64,000 nt of DNA from Acidilutibacter cellobiosedens (GCF_004103715.1 NZ_CP035282.1:1540673-1604672), one strand, 5' to 3'; shown: positions 27,032 through 36,565, counted from the stretch's first letter. Program-made: numbers and translations. Notes: generated from the sequence alone by a model not told the origin.

Positions 27032-27712
27032 AATCCGGAATGAAAATAGAGGAGGTTTATGGGGACAAGGCATATTTTAGGAAACCAATTTTAAATAGTA
27101 TTGAGGAAATTAAAGCTAAAGCTTACATACCTGTAAGTGAATCGGTATATAGAATTGATGAAAGCGAATTTTCATACAATAAAGACTCAGACGAGTGGGA
27201 GTGTAGAGAAGGCAATATAACCGTAAAAAAGAAATATTATAAAATAAAGGGGAAATCAAGGCCGGACAGAGAAGGATATAAATATTATTTTGAACCGGAA
27301 CAATGTAAAAGATGCCCAAAACATGATGAGTGTGCAAAAAAAAGTGCAAGGAAGATACTACAGATAGGATTAAATACTATAGAATTCTATGAAATATCAC
27401 AATATCAAAAGACGGAAGAATACTTGGAAAAATATAAAAAAAGGGCTTCCATAGAAGGCAAAAATGCAGAACTCAAAAGATTTCACGGACTATATCGTGC
27501 AAGAGGATATGGTCTATTAAGTGTGTCCATGCAATCGAAATTAGCAGCAATAGCGGTAAATATAAAGAGGATAGCAGCAATAGCTGCCTCTAAATTTTGT
27601 ATATTTACCTTAAACATTAAAATTTTTAGTCAGTATTATAAATTTTGTTTGAATTAGAATAATTATTAGTGGAAAAAGCTACTTTTTCACTGGTCCCGAA
27701 ACGTCCCCATGT
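27032..27712 (+). mobile_element. 5'-truncated IS1182-like element
   Basis: The element's right part only: the transposase C-terminal half and the right flank to 'GGTCCCGAAACGTCCCCATGTCTT'. The last 316 bases recur in inverted orientation at 222-544. Its left edge is the toxin break at about 27031. Confidence 0.8.
27040..27657 (+). pseudogene. IS1182-like DDE transposase, C-terminal half
   Basis: 205 residues starting 'MKIEEVYGDKAYFRKPILNS', where 'GDKAY' holds the second catalytic Asp of the DDE triad. A Cys cluster 'CKRCPKHDECAKKSARK' and the Glu segment 'KRASIEGKNAELKRFHGLYRARGYGL' follow, with a hydrophobic tail ending in a Phe-rich stretch. The N-terminal half with the first Asp is missing, so it is inactive. 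Whole members are about 450-500 residues. Confidence 0.8.
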
Positions 27713-27756
27713 CTTTTCCTCTGTCTTTTTTTGGAAAATCCTAATTTCCTTATAAA

Positions 27757-27794
27757 ATCCTTATAATTATCATTTATATTTTAATCATAAGGAT
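27757..27794 (+). promoter_or_regulatory. Inverted repeat before the LanFEG-RK operon
   Basis: 'ATCCTTAT' (27757-27764) and 'ATAAGGAT' (27787-27794) are 22 bases apart, just upstream of the ribosome site of the first gene. The place and symmetry suit a binding site for the operon's own response regulator, but no -35/-10 pair is clear. Confidence 0.35.
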
Positions 27795-27821
27795 ATAAAA
27801 GAAGATTAGGAGGTAGTCGGT

Positions 27822-28526
27822 GTGACGGAATATATATTGGAAACAAAAAGATTGACTAAAAAATTTAAAGACCAAATAGCAGTGAATAATGTTTCTTTAT
27901 CTATAAAAAAGAATTCGGTATTTGGGCTACTGGGACCAAACGGAGCAGGGAAGTCCACTATATTAAAGATGATTACGGGGATTATGAAACCCACATTTGG
28001 GGAAATACTATTTGAAAATCATCTGTGGACGAGGAAAGACTTAAAAGATATCGGAGCATTAATTGAAAGCCCTGCGATTTACTCAAATTTAACGGCAATG
28101 GAAAATTTAAAAATTGCTTGTACTCTTTATGGACTTCCCCCAAAAAGAGCAGAGGAAGTACTTGATATTATAGGGCTTAATCAGACCGGCAAAAAGAAAG
28201 TAAGAAATTTTTCCATGGGAATGAAACAGAGATTGGGCCTCGGTATGGCAATTATCAATAATCCCAAGCTTATTATTCTTGATGAGCCTACTAATGGATT
28301 GGACCCCATTGGAATTGAAGAACTAAGGGAATTGATTAAGTCTTTTTCATCTCAAGGAATTACAGTCATCTTATCCAGTCATATTTTATCGGAGGTGGCA
28401 CAGGTGGCTGATGAAATAGGGATTATATCAAACGGTGTTATCGGATATAGCGGAGAGATAAAAGATAAGGGCAATCTTGAGAAATTATTCATGGAAATTG
28501 TAGAAAGAAACAGAGGTGAAAACTAA
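27822..28526 (+). CDS. Lantibiotic-protection ABC transporter, ATP-binding subunit (LanF/BcrA-like)
   Basis: 234 residues, a full nucleotide-binding domain: Walker A 'GLLGPNGAGKSTILKM', signature 'NFSMGMKQRLGLGMAI', Walker B 'LIILDEPTNGLDP', switch 'ILSSHIL'. 'MENLKIACTLYGLP' and the E-loop region are those of the BcrA/NisF/SpaF group. It powers removal of peptide antibiotics from the membrane together with the two permeases that follow. GTG start with GGAGGT. Confidence 0.85.
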   Translation: MTEYILETKRLTKKFKDQIAVNNVSLSIKKNSVFGLLGPNGAGKSTILKMITGIMKPTFGEILFENHLWTRKDLKDIGALIESPAIYSNLTAMENLKIACTLYGLPPKRAEEVLDIIGLNQTGKKKVRNFSMGMKQRLGLGMAIINNPKLIILDEPTNGLDPIGIEELRELIKSFSSQGITVILSSHILSEVAQVADEIGIISNGVIGYSGEIKDKGNLEKLFMEIVERNRGEN

Positions 28527-29269
28527 TGATGGCCATACTCAAGGCGGAATTTCAAAAGAGCAAAAGAACGTCAGCAAATAAATTTATTATAGCAACTCCG
28601 CTTCTTACAATTTTATTAACCTCTTTGTGGGGAGGAGGTCAAAACGGAGCATATAATTGGTGGTATACTATGTTTCTTCCGGGGATGTTAACCATCATTT
28701 CTTCTCAGATAATTACAAAGGAAAAAGACATTTCCTATAAAGGGCTTTTTTTATATCCACAGGATAAAGGCACTTTATGGTTGGGGAAAATAACATATAG
28801 CGGTATTTTGCTTGTTATATCTAATTTCATATTCATGACAGGTATTGCAGTAATCGGAGCATGTGGAATCGCTACTATACCGGTATACAGTTTTGCCACT
28901 ATTCCATTGAGAGCCAATATATTTGCTGCAATTATATTAGTGCTTACATCCTTGTTTCAGATTCCGATTTGTTTGTTTTTAACTGTGAAATTCAATATGT
29001 TTGTTACCATCCTTTTTAATATGGCTATGACGATAATCGGAGTAGTAAGCTTCGGAACCGGTTCGGTTTTAAAATTTTCACCTTATGTGACAATATCCAA
29101 GTTAATGTGCCCAATCCTTCATATTTTGCCGAACGGACTTCCGGTTCCTCTAAACAGTCCTTTATTAAATGGAGATACTATAATAAAAGATACATCCGTA
29201 AGTATTATTACATTTATTATATTGACTGTTTTGACAGCATTATGGTTCAGAAAAAGGGAGGCCGACTGA
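28526..29269 (+). CDS. Lantibiotic-protection ABC transporter permease (LanE-like)
   Basis: 247 residues with six membrane helices, first gene overlap of one base with the ATPase gene. 'FQKSKRTSANKFIIATPLLTILLTSLWGGGQNGAYNWWYTMFLPGM' is the LanE/MutE-type start with Trp-Tyr-rich loop. The partner permease follows directly. Confidence 0.82.
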   Translation: MMAILKAEFQKSKRTSANKFIIATPLLTILLTSLWGGGQNGAYNWWYTMFLPGMLTIISSQIITKEKDISYKGLFLYPQDKGTLWLGKITYSGILLVISNFIFMTGIAVIGACGIATIPVYSFATIPLRANIFAAIILVLTSLFQIPICLFLTVKFNMFVTILFNMAMTIIGVVSFGTGSVLKFSPYVTISKLMCPILHILPNGLPVPLNSPLLNGDTIIKDTSVSIITFIILTVLTALWFRKREAD

Positions 29270-30019
29270 ATGTCACAGTTTAAAAACCTATTGAAAGCTG
29301 ATATAATAAAGCTAAAATCGACCCAAATGTTATGGATTCATTTGTATATTCCCATTCTGGGACTGATTGCTTTTTTAAGCTATTACTCCTATGCACCCTA
29401 TAGCAGCTATAGTAAGGTTTCGGCTTATTTAGAGGTATTGTGTATGGTTTTCCCCATATTGATTGGAATAATTACCTCCATGGTGTCGGATCAGGAATAT
29501 ATGGCTGGGGGTTTTCAAAATATTTTAATAAGTTCGGAAACAAAAAGTCTATCATTTATAAGCAAATATACATTGTTTTTGTTATTGGGGATTTTGAGCA
29601 CTATATTGTCTGTTGCCGGATTTTATTTGGGTTTTTCTTTAATGGGAAAGAATAATTTTCCAGTGAATATGTATTTGGCTGTGGTTGGCATATTAATAGG
29701 GGGTAATATGTTTGAATATGTTTTACATTTCTTTTTGAGTTTTAGGTTTTCAAAAGGAATTTCTATTGGAGTGGGAATTGTTGAATCCCTTATATCGGCA
29801 TTGTTTTTAACAGGTATGGGAGACGGCAGATGGCCCTTTGCCCCATGTGCTTGGAGTATGAGGTTTATCGGTTCCTTACTGGCGAGATATCAAAACGTCA
29901 ATTTTGTAGATCCGGATTTACATCTTGGTATAAATATATGTATATTCGGAACCGTTTTATCTTTTTTAATAATGCTGATATGGTTTACAAAATGGGAAGG
30001 GAAAAAGGCGGAGGAATAG
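29270..30019 (+). CDS. Lantibiotic-protection ABC transporter permease (LanG-like)
   Basis: 249 residues with six membrane helices, ATG directly after the stop of the previous gene. 'LLKADIIKLKSTQMLWIHLYIP' and 'QEYMAGGFQNILISSETKSLSFISKYTLFLL' are typical of MutG/LanG. Together with the two genes before it this makes a complete FEG transporter. Confidence 0.82.
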   Translation: MSQFKNLLKADIIKLKSTQMLWIHLYIPILGLIAFLSYYSYAPYSSYSKVSAYLEVLCMVFPILIGIITSMVSDQEYMAGGFQNILISSETKSLSFISKYTLFLLLGILSTILSVAGFYLGFSLMGKNNFPVNMYLAVVGILIGGNMFEYVLHFFLSFRFSKGISIGVGIVESLISALFLTGMGDGRWPFAPCAWSMRFIGSLLARYQNVNFVDPDLHLGINICIFGTVLSFLIMLIWFTKWEGKKAEE

Positions 30020-30030
30020 GATGTGTTATT

Positions 30031-30690
30031 GTGTCTAATATATTGGTTGTAGATGACGACAAGGCTATTTTAGATTTAATTAATAATATATTAAATAAAA
30101 GCGGACATTATGTAAAAAGAATAAGCAGGCCGGATGAGGTCTTACAAGAAAATTTAAATTACTATGATTTAATAATTTTGGATATTATGATGCCCGGTAT
30201 TGACGGATTTGAATTGTGTTCTGATATCAGGGGAAAGGTAGATTGCCCCATATTGTTTCTTACGGCAAAATCAGATGAGGGAGATATAATCAAAGGATTA
30301 GGATTGGGAGCGGATGATTACCTGATTAAACCATTTGGGGTTCAGGAGCTTCGTGCAAGGGTGGATGCCCACCTCAGAAGAGAACAGCGAAAAAAGGTGA
30401 ATTCTTTTAATATAGGGAGTGTCAGATTTTTAATTTCCGGTAAGGAATGTTTCATAGGAGAAAACAAAGTACCTTTTACCAAAAGTGAATATGAAATAAG
30501 CGAATTTTTAGCTCTGCATCACGGTCAGGTATTTTCAAAGGAACAGATTTTGGAAGGAGTCTTTGGCTTTGAAAAGGAAAGCAGTTTGAGTTCAATTGTT
30601 GAGCATATAAAAAACATTCGGGCTAAATTTCTGCAACTTGGGGAAGAACCGATTAAAACAGTCTGGGGAGTAGGGTATAAATGGGACTAA
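30031..30690 (+). CDS. Response regulator, OmpR/NisR type
   Basis: 219 residues. Receiver domain with acidic pocket 'VVDDDK', phosphoacceptor Asp in 'LIILDIMMPGIDGFEL' and Lys in 'DDYLIKPFGVQEL', then a winged-helix DNA-binding domain ending 'IKTVWGVGYKWD'. GTG 30031 is the sensible start, with GGAGG at 30010-30014; a longer open frame to the left lies inside the LanG gene. Co-encoded with its kinase (10-base overlap). Confidence 0.9.
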   Translation: MSNILVVDDDKAILDLINNILNKSGHYVKRISRPDEVLQENLNYYDLIILDIMMPGIDGFELCSDIRGKVDCPILFLTAKSDEGDIIKGLGLGADDYLIKPFGVQELRARVDAHLRREQRKKVNSFNIGSVRFLISGKECFIGENKVPFTKSEYEISEFLALHHGQVFSKEQILEGVFGFEKESSLSSIVEHIKNIRAKFLQLGEEPIKTVWGVGYKWD

Positions 30691-32054
30691 AAAAAAGTCA
30701 AAAACTTCATACAATCTTTATAAAATATATTTTTACTGTTGGCATTTTTGTTATAGTTTTATTAACAGTTAATTACTATCTGTTTTTTAGAACCTCGTTT
30801 GGAGCATATCCGGCTAATTATTCGGAAAGGATAATTGAAAATAATTTGAATGAATTAAAAAATTCACCTAAAGTAACAATGGATCTGCTGACCCCAATGT
30901 GCAGTTTTGGGGTTTATTCAAATAATGGGGATTATCTGTATGGAAATTTTTCGAATAATGAAAAAAAGGCAATTTGGGATAAATACCGTAAAGGTGTAAC
31001 ATACGTAGGGTTATCGAGCCATATCATGAATGTTCATCGTGAAGAAGGTATTTTGCTGATTAAATATCTGTTAAGTATGCAATATAAAAATGAAAGATTA
31101 AGAAATATCTTACCGAATGCGGAAATTACAATGACATTTATGTTTTTTGCAGAACTTATTCTTATAATCATTCTGTTGTCCAATAAATTTGCCCGAAAAG
31201 TTAACAGAGAACTGGAATCCCTTTTAAAGGCAACAAAAAAAATAGAAGAACAGGATTTGAATTTTGATGTAGATGTAAGTAATATAGAAGAGATAAACAT
31301 GATCCTTCAGGGAATTGATAAGATGAAAGGCTCTTTAAAATCTGCTTTGGAAAGGCAATGGACAGCGGAGCAGCAGAAAAAAGAACAGATTTCTGCCTTG
31401 GTTCACGATGTAAAAACGCCTCTTACGGTAGTCAAAGGAAATGCAGGATTGCTTGGAGAAACGGATATGACGGAGGAGCAAAAAATATATTGCCGCTATA
31501 TAGAAGAAAGCAGTAATCAGATGGAGATATACATCCAAAATTTATTTTCTATTATAAAAGAGGAATCGAATCTTGATGCTCCTAAAGAAACTGTTTATAT
31601 TATGGAAATGCTGAATTCTCTGAAAGAACAGGGAGATGCTTTAGCGAAGACGAAAAACATAGAACTAATCTGGAAGACGGATATTGAAAAGAGTGCGTAT
31701 ATAAAAGGATATAAAGATGAATTGGAACGGGCATTGATGAATATCATAGCCAATGCGGTGGATTTTTCCCCGGCTGATTCGACTATCACTGTTGAGAGCG
31801 CAGCAGACAATTTCCAGTTTATTATTCGGATAACGGACCAAGGTAAAGGATTTTCTCAAAAGATGTTAAAGCACGGACAAGAACAGTTTTCAATGGAAAG
31901 TGAGAGCAGAACAAAAAATGGACATCATGGACTGGGATTATATGTAGCAGATACCATTATTAAAAAGCATAACGGAAAACTCATATTGTCCAACAACATA
32001 AACGGCGGAGGATTGGTTACGGTCAAAATCCCCATGTCCGCTAAAGTAAAGTGA
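30681..32054 (+). CDS. Sensor histidine kinase (NisK/SpaK-like)
   Basis: 457 residues. Two membrane helices (about 12-32 and 153-172) enclose an extracellular domain of about 120 residues; HAMP-like linker; H-box 'ISALVHDVKTPLTVVKGNAG' (His about 241); N-box 'ALMNIIANAVDFSP'; G-boxes 'ITDQGKGFS' and 'GHHGLGLYVADTIIKKHNGK'. Phosphorylates the regulator encoded before it, most likely on sensing the peptide antibiotic that the FEG transporter handles. Confidence 0.9.
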   Translation: MGLKKSQKLHTIFIKYIFTVGIFVIVLLTVNYYLFFRTSFGAYPANYSERIIENNLNELKNSPKVTMDLLTPMCSFGVYSNNGDYLYGNFSNNEKKAIWDKYRKGVTYVGLSSHIMNVHREEGILLIKYLLSMQYKNERLRNILPNAEITMTFMFFAELILIIILLSNKFARKVNRELESLLKATKKIEEQDLNFDVDVSNIEEINMILQGIDKMKGSLKSALERQWTAEQQKKEQISALVHDVKTPLTVVKGNAGLLGETDMTEEQKIYCRYIEESSNQMEIYIQNLFSIIKEESNLDAPKETVYIMEMLNSLKEQGDALAKTKNIELIWKTDIEKSAYIKGYKDELERALMNIIANAVDFSPADSTITVESAADNFQFIIRITDQGKGFSQKMLKHGQEQFSMESESRTKNGHHGLGLYVADTIIKKHNGKLILSNNINGGGLVTVKIPMSAKVK

Positions 32055-32065
32055 GGTGAAATGAT

Positions 32066-32581
32066 GTGCAAGAATATGCTAATAGACAAGAACTGATAGA
32101 TGAAATTAAAAAGTGTGCGATGATGTTTATTGGTGAATTTAACTCAATTGATAATACGGATAGAGATTTAATGCTTGAAGGTGTTGAGAGAACTCCATCA
32201 CAAATGATAGCTTATCAATTGGGCTGGATGAATTTATTGTTATCCTGGGAAAGGGAAGAACAAGCAGGAAAAGTAGTTGTTACTCCTGCACCGGAATATA
32301 AGTGGAATAATCTCGGCGGATTATACAAAAGTTTTTATAATGAATATTCGAAATTTTCATTAGGTGAATTAATAAATAAATTTAATGACACTGCTGAGAA
32401 AATAATTGTGCTGATTGAAGGATATTCCGATGAAGAATTATTTCAAGCAGGAGGCAGAAAGTGGTCTTCTTCTATGCCATCTAACTGGCCAATATGGAAA
32501 TGGATTCATATTAACACCGTTGCTCCGTTTAAAACCTTTAGGGCTAAAGTTAGAAAGTGGAAAAAGTTAAGAGCAAATTAA
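32066..32581 (+). CDS. ClbS/DfsB family four-helix bundle protein
   Basis: 171 residues with the family's wording: 'RTPSQMIAYQLGWMNLLLSWE', 'YKWNNLGGLYKSFYNEYSK', 'WPIWKWIHINTVAPFKTFRAKVRKWKK'. ClbS protects colibactin makers by opening its cyclopropane; most members in Firmicutes have unknown substrates and belong to the DinB-like superfamily. GTG start after GAGGTGA. Stands 11 bases after the kinase gene and could be read through from it. Confidence 0.8.
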   Translation: MQEYANRQELIDEIKKCAMMFIGEFNSIDNTDRDLMLEGVERTPSQMIAYQLGWMNLLLSWEREEQAGKVVVTPAPEYKWNNLGGLYKSFYNEYSKFSLGELINKFNDTAEKIIVLIEGYSDEELFQAGGRKWSSSMPSNWPIWKWIHINTVAPFKTFRAKVRKWKKLRAN

Positions 32582-32597
32582 TTAAATTTTAGCGTAA

Positions 32598-33182
32598 CAG
32601 ATAATTATAAATTTTGATATAGTTAAATCATGCAGAGAACATTTAGTATTTAAAGGTTTAATTGACGAAATAGTTTATTGGAATCCCTATTTAAAAAGAA
32701 TTACATATAATAAAGACAATAAATTTGTTGCGGATGATACTCTGATGTATGCAGGATTTGTGCGAAACGATATATGGTCCCTGGACATAAATAATGCTGT
32801 TGAAGTTTTCAAAATTGCAATAGAGGAAATAATTCCGGAACAGTTAACTGTAGATGGAACAAAGATAGATAGAGTAAGTCCATGGATTGAGAAACCAGAT
32901 GATGTAGTTGTTTGTTGCGTGAAAATAGGTAATAAGATAGTTTGTATAGATGGCTATTCCAGATTGATCGATGCATATAATAAGGGGTTTAACTATGTTT
33001 TTGCTTATCTTGAAACTGATAATCATAATATAGAGCTTTATAAGACTTGTATGAAATGGTGTGAAGAAGAGAATATTCTTAGAATTAAAGATTTAGCTGA
33101 TAGGGTTGTAACACCGGAGGAACACGAACGATTATGGATTAGTAGGTGTCAAGCATACTTAAAGGAAAATAAAAAGAGTTAG
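32598..33182 (+). CDS. ParB-nuclease-fold-like hypothetical protein, start missing
   Basis: The frame is open from 32598 and clearly coding from about 32610 ('FDIVKSCREHLVFKGLIDEIVYWN'), but no ATG, GTG or TTG lies in it until ATG 32745, which lacks a ribosome site. The later part, 'CVKIGNKIVCIDGYSRLIDAYNKGFNYVFAYLE', resembles the ParB/sulfiredoxin fold ('DG..R..A....G...V..Y'). Either the 5' end was lost, or an unusual codon such as ATT 32604 starts it. Function unknown. Confidence 0.45.
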   Translation, partial: QIIINFDIVKSCREHLVFKGLIDEIVYWNPYLKRITYNKDNKFVADDTLMYAGFVRNDIWSLDINNAVEVFKIAIEEIIPEQLTVDGTKIDRVSPWIEKPDDVVVCCVKIGNKIVCIDGYSRLIDAYNKGFNYVFAYLETDNHNIELYKTCMKWCEEENILRIKDLADRVVTPEEHERLWISRCQAYLKENKKS

Positions 33183-33406
33183 TATCAGGCGTTAACTTAT
33201 TAATATTAATCTATAGTAGAGGAATAAGATTTAAAGGTTATAAAAAAGACTTATTTGTAAACGGCTGTATGCTTTAAAGAAAGATTACATAAATTGTTGT
33301 TTATGCTAATCTAAAAATAGGTCAGCTGGCTCATTGAAAATTAGGTCACTTTCTTAAGAAAATATGGTATCCTTTCAGTATAAACTGGGAGGAGGAAGAG
33401 AAGGAA

Positions 33407-34990
33407 GTGATAAAATTGAATCAAAAACAAAAAATCATACTTAAACATATTGACGGTATGAGCAATCGAAGCATTGCCAGTGAGCTTCACATGAGCAAGG
33501 ATACTGTAAATAAATATGTAAATGAGTATGAAAATCAAAAGCAAGAACTTTTAGCAAAAAATCCTGAAACAGATACAAAAGAATTAATTCAAGCAATTGT
33601 TGAAAAACCAAAATACAATTCTGAAAACAGAGGGCCAAACAAGGTAACATCTGAGATGATTGAAGTAATTGAAGAATGCTTAAAGGTTAATGAATGGAAG
33701 CGTGCTAACGGTATGTCAAAGCAGCAAATGAGAAAAATTGATATTCATGAATACTTGTTAAAGAAAAATTTTAATATTAGTTATTCATCAGTTAAAAGAT
33801 TAGTTAAAACAATCGAGGATAGGCATCGTGAAGCTTTCATAAGACAAGAATATGTTCTTGGAGATGTATGTGAATTTGACTGGGGTACGGCAAAATTAGA
33901 TATAGGGGGAGAAGGATATAAAGCTTATCAAATGGCAGTTTTTACTCCTGCTAAAAGCGGAATCAGATATTCAATGCTTTTTAAATCTCAAGATACTCCA
34001 GCATTTCAACAATCACATGCAGAATTTTTCTCATTTTGCAAAGGTAATTTTAGAACAATGGTCTATGATAATATGAGGGTTGCAGTTAAGAAATTTGTTG
34101 GATTGTTCGAAAAAGAGCCAACAAAAGCATTGACAGAATTATCAATATACTATGGATTCAACTTTAGGTTCACGAATATTGCAAAAGGCAATGAAAAGGG
34201 CCACGTTGAGAGAAGTGTAGAATATGTTAGAAGAAAAGTATTCAGTGAGCCGGGTAATGACAAATTCGACACTCTTGCAGAAGCAAACAAGTTTCTTTTT
34301 GAAGAATGTATGAAGCTTAATAATAAAGAAACATCTAACGGATTGGTGCCGATGGAAATCTTTAAAGAAGAGCAAAAACACTTGTTTCCTAACTTACCTA
34401 AGTTTGAAAGCAGTATTTATTCAGAAAACCGTGTTGACAAATATTCGACCGTAACGGTAAGTCAAAATCATTATTCTGTGCCGGATACATTAGTTGGTAA
34501 AATGGTAAAAGTGAAGATGTTTACAGATAAGATAATTATCTACTACGATAACAGCATTGTAGCTAAACATGACCGCAGTTTTAAACTGCATGACTGGAAA
34601 ATTGAGATTCATCATTATCTTAGAACTCTACATAAAAAACCAGGTGCCCTCAAAGGAAGCACAGCACTGCTCCAAACGGACACCCAGATCAAATATATCT
34701 ATGAACAGTATTATACCAAAGATGCCAAGACATTTCTACAAGTTTTAGAAATTATTTATGAAAAAGGAATCCATGCTGTGACAGAAGCTTTAAGGGAACT
34801 TGAAAAACTGTCACCAATGGATATGAGTGCTGATAAGGTTAAGGTGATTTGTGAAAGTAGAAAGGAAAAAGAAATTTGTGTTACTGTTCCATTAAATGAT
34901 CATCTAACTGAAAAATCAAGGAGCACATTATCGATTTATGATAAACTTGCAGCACTCCAATCAAGAAAGCTTAACAAGGAGGCTGTATAG
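33407..34990 (+). CDS. istA: IS21-family transposase IstA
   Basis: 527 residues. An N-terminal helix-turn-helix ('MSNRSIASELHMSKDTVNKYV') binds the ends. The integrase core has its first Asp in 'GDVCEFDWGTAKLDIGG' (about 158), the second in 'MVYDNMRVAVKKF' and Glu in 'GNEKGHVERSVEYVRRKVF'. A C-terminal beta-barrel region follows. GTG start behind GGAGGAGG. Full length for the family. Confidence 0.93.
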   Translation: MIKLNQKQKIILKHIDGMSNRSIASELHMSKDTVNKYVNEYENQKQELLAKNPETDTKELIQAIVEKPKYNSENRGPNKVTSEMIEVIEECLKVNEWKRANGMSKQQMRKIDIHEYLLKKNFNISYSSVKRLVKTIEDRHREAFIRQEYVLGDVCEFDWGTAKLDIGGEGYKAYQMAVFTPAKSGIRYSMLFKSQDTPAFQQSHAEFFSFCKGNFRTMVYDNMRVAVKKFVGLFEKEPTKALTELSIYYGFNFRFTNIAKGNEKGHVERSVEYVRRKVFSEPGNDKFDTLAEANKFLFEECMKLNNKETSNGLVPMEIFKEEQKHLFPNLPKFESSIYSENRVDKYSTVTVSQNHYSVPDTLVGKMVKVKMFTDKIIIYYDNSIVAKHDRSFKLHDWKIEIHHYLRTLHKKPGALKGSTALLQTDTQIKYIYEQYYTKDAKTFLQVLEIIYEKGIHAVTEALRELEKLSPMDMSADKVKVICESRKEKEICVTVPLNDHLTEKSRSTLSIYDKLAALQSRKLNKEAV

Positions 34991-34991
34991 T

Positions 34992-35756
34992 ATGAAGGTT
35001 AAATTAAATGAAGAGATTAAAGAATACTGTAATATATTGAAACTTAAAGGAATTAAAACTCACTATGAAGAAGTAATATCTGAAGCGGCTGATTATGAGG
35101 ATTTTCTTCATAAGCTTTTAACTTATGAGATGGAAGAAAAGGATAAGCGTTCCATTGAATGTCGTATTCGAAATGCACATTTGCCTTACAGGCAATATAT
35201 TGAAGATATTGAAATTGACTGTCTCCCAGTAGATATGCAGAAAAGACTTCCTGAGTTAGCAACACTTGATTTTATCGAAAAAGGCAAAAATATCATAATG
35301 ACCGGTAACCCGGGAACCGGAAAAACTATGGTTAGTATTGCTTTAGCATTAAAGGCTTGCATGGCAGGTTATAAGGTTCTGTTCACGACAATTCCACTAC
35401 TGGTTACTACATTGAAGGAAAGCAATAGCGCTAAGACCTTGAGATATTTTGAGAATAGATTTGAAAAATATGACCTTGTAGTGGCAGATGAACTTGGGTA
35501 CACCTCGTTTGACCGGGAAGGGACAGATCTGCTGTTTAATAATCTTTCTTTAAGGGCAGCAAGGAAATCAACAATAATTACTTCTAACCTTTCATTTGAG
35601 CGTTGGATTGAGGTTTTCGGTGATCCGACAGTTACAAGTGCGATGATAGATAGACTTACTTACAAGGCAATTCTTGTCGACATGGAGGGTGATTCTTATC
35701 GGCTAAGAGAAACATTAAGAGAAAATGGTGCATCTATTAAATCTTTAACAGCTTAA
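34992..35756 (+). CDS. istB: IS21-family helper ATPase IstB
   Basis: 254 residues, AAA+ ATPase with Walker A 'MTGNPGTGKTMVSIAL' and Walker B 'LVVADELGYTSFDREGTDLLF', 'STIITSNLSFERWIEVFGD' as sensor segment. It oligomerises on DNA and selects targets for IstA. Starts one base after the istA stop. Confidence 0.95.
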   Translation: MKVKLNEEIKEYCNILKLKGIKTHYEEVISEAADYEDFLHKLLTYEMEEKDKRSIECRIRNAHLPYRQYIEDIEIDCLPVDMQKRLPELATLDFIEKGKNIIMTGNPGTGKTMVSIALALKACMAGYKVLFTTIPLLVTTLKESNSAKTLRYFENRFEKYDLVVADELGYTSFDREGTDLLFNNLSLRAARKSTIITSNLSFERWIEVFGDPTVTSAMIDRLTYKAILVDMEGDSYRLRETLRENGASIKSLTA

Positions 35757-35878
35757 AGTATTTGTGCCTTTGTACACAAATTTTAGAGGCACATTTATTT
35801 ACAAGAAAGTGACCTAAAATTAAATGGTCTTTTGACCTAATTTTCGGTTGACAAATACAATTGTGGGAGGGGTGTTTT

Positions 35879-36415
35879 ATGGTGAAATTAAATGGCAAAA
35901 ATGTATATCTTGCAACCCTTGAAAGAAAAGACTGTAAAAAGTTATGGGATGATTTCGAATATGATTTTGAGGCAATGACTGAACCCTTGAATATTGGTCA
36001 TTCTATTGAGAAAGCAGATAAGTGGTTTGACGAAATTCAAGATGTTCAAATGAATAAACATATTCGTTTGGGAGTGTTTTTATCTGACGGAACTGTAATA
36101 GGAGATGTTGCGCTGCAGGATATTGACTGGAGAAATCGCTCCTGTACCATTGGATTGGGAATCTCAAAAATTAAGGATCGCTGTAAGGGATACGGAACCG
36201 AGGCTGTAAAGTTAATTTTAGAATATGGTTTTAATAATATTGGGTTAGAACGGATTTCTGCGAATACATTAGAACAAAATAAGGCGACGCAACGTGTATT
36301 GAAAAAATTAGGTTTTACGTTAGAAGGTACGGAAAGAAAAGCTGTATATTTTGCAGGAAAGAAATGGGACAGGTTAAATTATGCTATATTGAGGGAAGAA
36401 TTCAAGATTCGGTGA
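35879..36415 (+). CDS. GNAT acetyltransferase, RimJ/RimL type
   Basis: 178 residues: 'LNGKNVYLATLERKDCKKLWDDFE' opening, 'GDVALQDIDWRNRSCTIGLGIS', the acetyl-CoA loop 'DRCKGYGTEAVKLILEYGFNNIGLERISANTLEQNKATQRVLKKLGF' (key residues R/G-x-G), tail 'KKWDRLNYAILREEF'. Complete. ATG 35879 has GGGAGGGG before it. It lies just outside the IS21 right end. Confidence 0.85.
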   Translation: MVKLNGKNVYLATLERKDCKKLWDDFEYDFEAMTEPLNIGHSIEKADKWFDEIQDVQMNKHIRLGVFLSDGTVIGDVALQDIDWRNRSCTIGLGISKIKDRCKGYGTEAVKLILEYGFNNIGLERISANTLEQNKATQRVLKKLGFTLEGTERKAVYFAGKKWDRLNYAILREEFKIR

Positions 36416-36478
36416 AAAAATGGTGTGAAGTAAAATAGAGGAAAATTTTTAGTGAAATAAGCATACTCCATTATCTAA

Positions 36479-36565
36479 ACGAACTCAGCCAAAACCATAC
36501 TTGCAAACGGCGGTATATTAGAAAATGAGGTTGTGAAGGTGATAGAAATGCTGTTCAAAATATAA
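36479..36565 (+). pseudogene. GNAT acetyltransferase C-terminal fragment
   Basis: A short open piece reads 'NSAKTILANGGILENEVVKV', which is the usual last strand/helix of a GNAT subfamily ('N..S.K.I..NGG.LENE'). It has no start and a stop on both sides. The rest of 36416-36655 holds nothing I can assign. Confidence 0.4.

Larger units (their letters stand above)
33304..35853 (+). mobile_element. IS21-family insertion sequence
   Basis: About 2.55 kb with istA and istB inside. The ends begin TG and finish CA and carry repeated transposase-site motifs: left 'AAAAATAGGTCA' and 'GAAAATTAGGTCACTTTCTT', right (as complement) 'GAAAATTAGGTCA' and 'TTTTAGGTCACTTTCTT'. Both genes are unbroken, so the element may be active. 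I see no clear target duplication, so the outer limits are good to a few bases only. Confidence 0.85.

Noticed and set aside
33304-35853. IS21 element as carrier of the neighbouring acetyltransferase genes
   Set aside because: The repeated end motifs close the element before the acetyltransferase start; no second copy to form a composite transposon.
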